DNA from: Sphingobium sp. Leaf26 | GTDB taxonomy: Bacteria > Pseudomonadota > Alphaproteobacteria > Sphingomonadales > Sphingomonadaceae | DNA length: 64,000 nucleotides | NCBI RefSeq assembly: GCF_001421665.1 | Contig: NZ_LMKV01000012.1 | Span: forward strand, 516,185 to 580,184 | Reading direction: 5' to 3' | In this document: positions 63,665 through 64,000 of the stretch, one piece after another | How positions within the stretch are numbered: position 1 is the first letter of the stretch | How the letters are laid out: each line of letters begins with the position of its first letter | Notes under the pieces: generated by a model | Told to the model about the DNA's origin: nothing | The model's database searches: none | The model's input: the letters and a program-made list of their open reading frames with translations, nothing else | Position numbers and translations under genes: made by a program

Positions 63665-64000
63665 CTACGGCGCCGGATACCCGCCGCCTGTCACCACCAT
63701 CATCGGCAATTCCGCCCGCACCTCAAAACCCAGCGAGCAATAGAGGGCGATCGTCTTGTCATGGGCGGCATAGGCGTGAAGGAAGGGCGTCTTGCCGCGG
63801 TCGAGTATCGCCTGCGCCACCACCCGCATCAGCGCGCCGGCGAGGCCCCGGCCGCGCCAGTCGGGATGGGTGCAGACGCCGCTGACTTCGGTGAAGCCTG
63901 GCAGGCGCATGCGTTCGCCGGCCATGGCGACCAGCCGGCCATTCTCCCGTACGCCGATGAAACGGCCCAGCCTGCGGGTGTGGGACCGGAACGGGCCGGG
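63665..64000 (-). CDS. GNAT family N-acetyltransferase (FR47-like), C-terminal part
   Basis: The last ~111 residues of an acetyltransferase whose start lies beyond the right edge. The frame reads through to 64000 (…FRSHTRRLGRFIGVREN…). Acetyl-CoA motif A is in THPDWRGRGLAGALMRVVA. Motif B is FLHAYAAHDKTIALYCSLGF, with the conserved Tyr. The layout (WRGRGLA and FLHAY) suits the FR47-like family that acetylates amino acids or peptides. It converges on groEL. Confidence 0.85.
   Translation of the reverse strand, partial: PGPFRSHTRRLGRFIGVRENGRLVAMAGERMRLPGFTEVSGVCTHPDWRGRGLAGALMRVVAQAILDRGKTPFLHAYAAHDKTIALYCSLGFEVRAELPMMVVTGGGYPAP

Overview
The window is GC-rich chromosomal DNA of an alphaproteobacterium, almost certainly a sphingomonad (Sphingomonadales, Sphingobium/Sphingomonas type). 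The gene order, the protein sequences and several dispersed intergenic palindrome families point this way. So does a bamA-skp-fabZ junction that lacks lpxD and lpxA; sphingomonads use glycosphingolipids in place of LPS. No phage, IS element, rRNA operon or CRISPR array is visible. Most of the window is core housekeeping, with short accessory patches between conserved operons.

Layout. 1-2030: end of bamA, then skp, fabZ and rpmE on the + strand. 2050-4080: aroK-aroB on the - strand. 4176-8121: a 62-aa and a 609-aa envelope protein of unknown function, xerD and accA. 8249-10382: an M48 metalloprotease with a LysM-like tail, and two small Flp-type pilins. 10465-13141: mutT, bfr and bfd (iron storage and release), and a DUF418 membrane protein. 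13293-16296: a BioC-like methyltransferase, a diguanylate cyclase and a GNAT acetyltransferase. 16332-19308: purL, a small basic protein and an MliC-like lipoprotein. 19590-23269: xseB, ispA, coaD, a periplasmic cyclophilin and queA. 23432-25411: small proteins, a DUF486 membrane protein and an Arg/Tyr-rich DUF2171 protein. 25647-27301: tRNA-Ala(CGC), a Nudix hydrolase and an extensin-like protein.

27349-30823: ppiD-trpE (-), divergent from tpiA, secG and pyrG (31024-34137). 34326-36701: an old-yellow-enzyme flavin reductase and a PQQ-type sugar dehydrogenase lipoprotein. 36906-43217: the transcription/translation operon rimP-nusA-ylxR-infB-rbfA. 43249-46430: an accessory block containing an AbrB/PIN chimera that looks like a collapsed toxin-antitoxin pair, a hydrolase, tdk, a GNAT and a HAD phosphatase. 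The core operon resumes as truB-rpsO-pnp (46491-50256). 50416-54111: an HWE/HisKA_2-type histidine kinase, bamD and recN. 54197-56926: a small secreted monooxygenase-like protein, a 63-aa membrane peptide and ligA. 56987-61073: chrA, an HxlR regulator divergent from its probable NAD(P)-binding target, a YghU-type GST and a universal stress protein. 61460-63524: groES-groEL under a CIRCE operator. A partial GNAT gene runs off the right edge.

No large undescribed system was found. The best leads are the AbrB-PIN chimera, the 16-bp triplicate that puts an ATG in each frame at the start of xerD, the lpx-less skp/fabZ junction, a repeat-derived insertion inside truB, and a composite repeat that exactly fills the gap between two convergent stop codons after queA. 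All starts, motifs and hairpins were read by eye; no database search or folding program was run.
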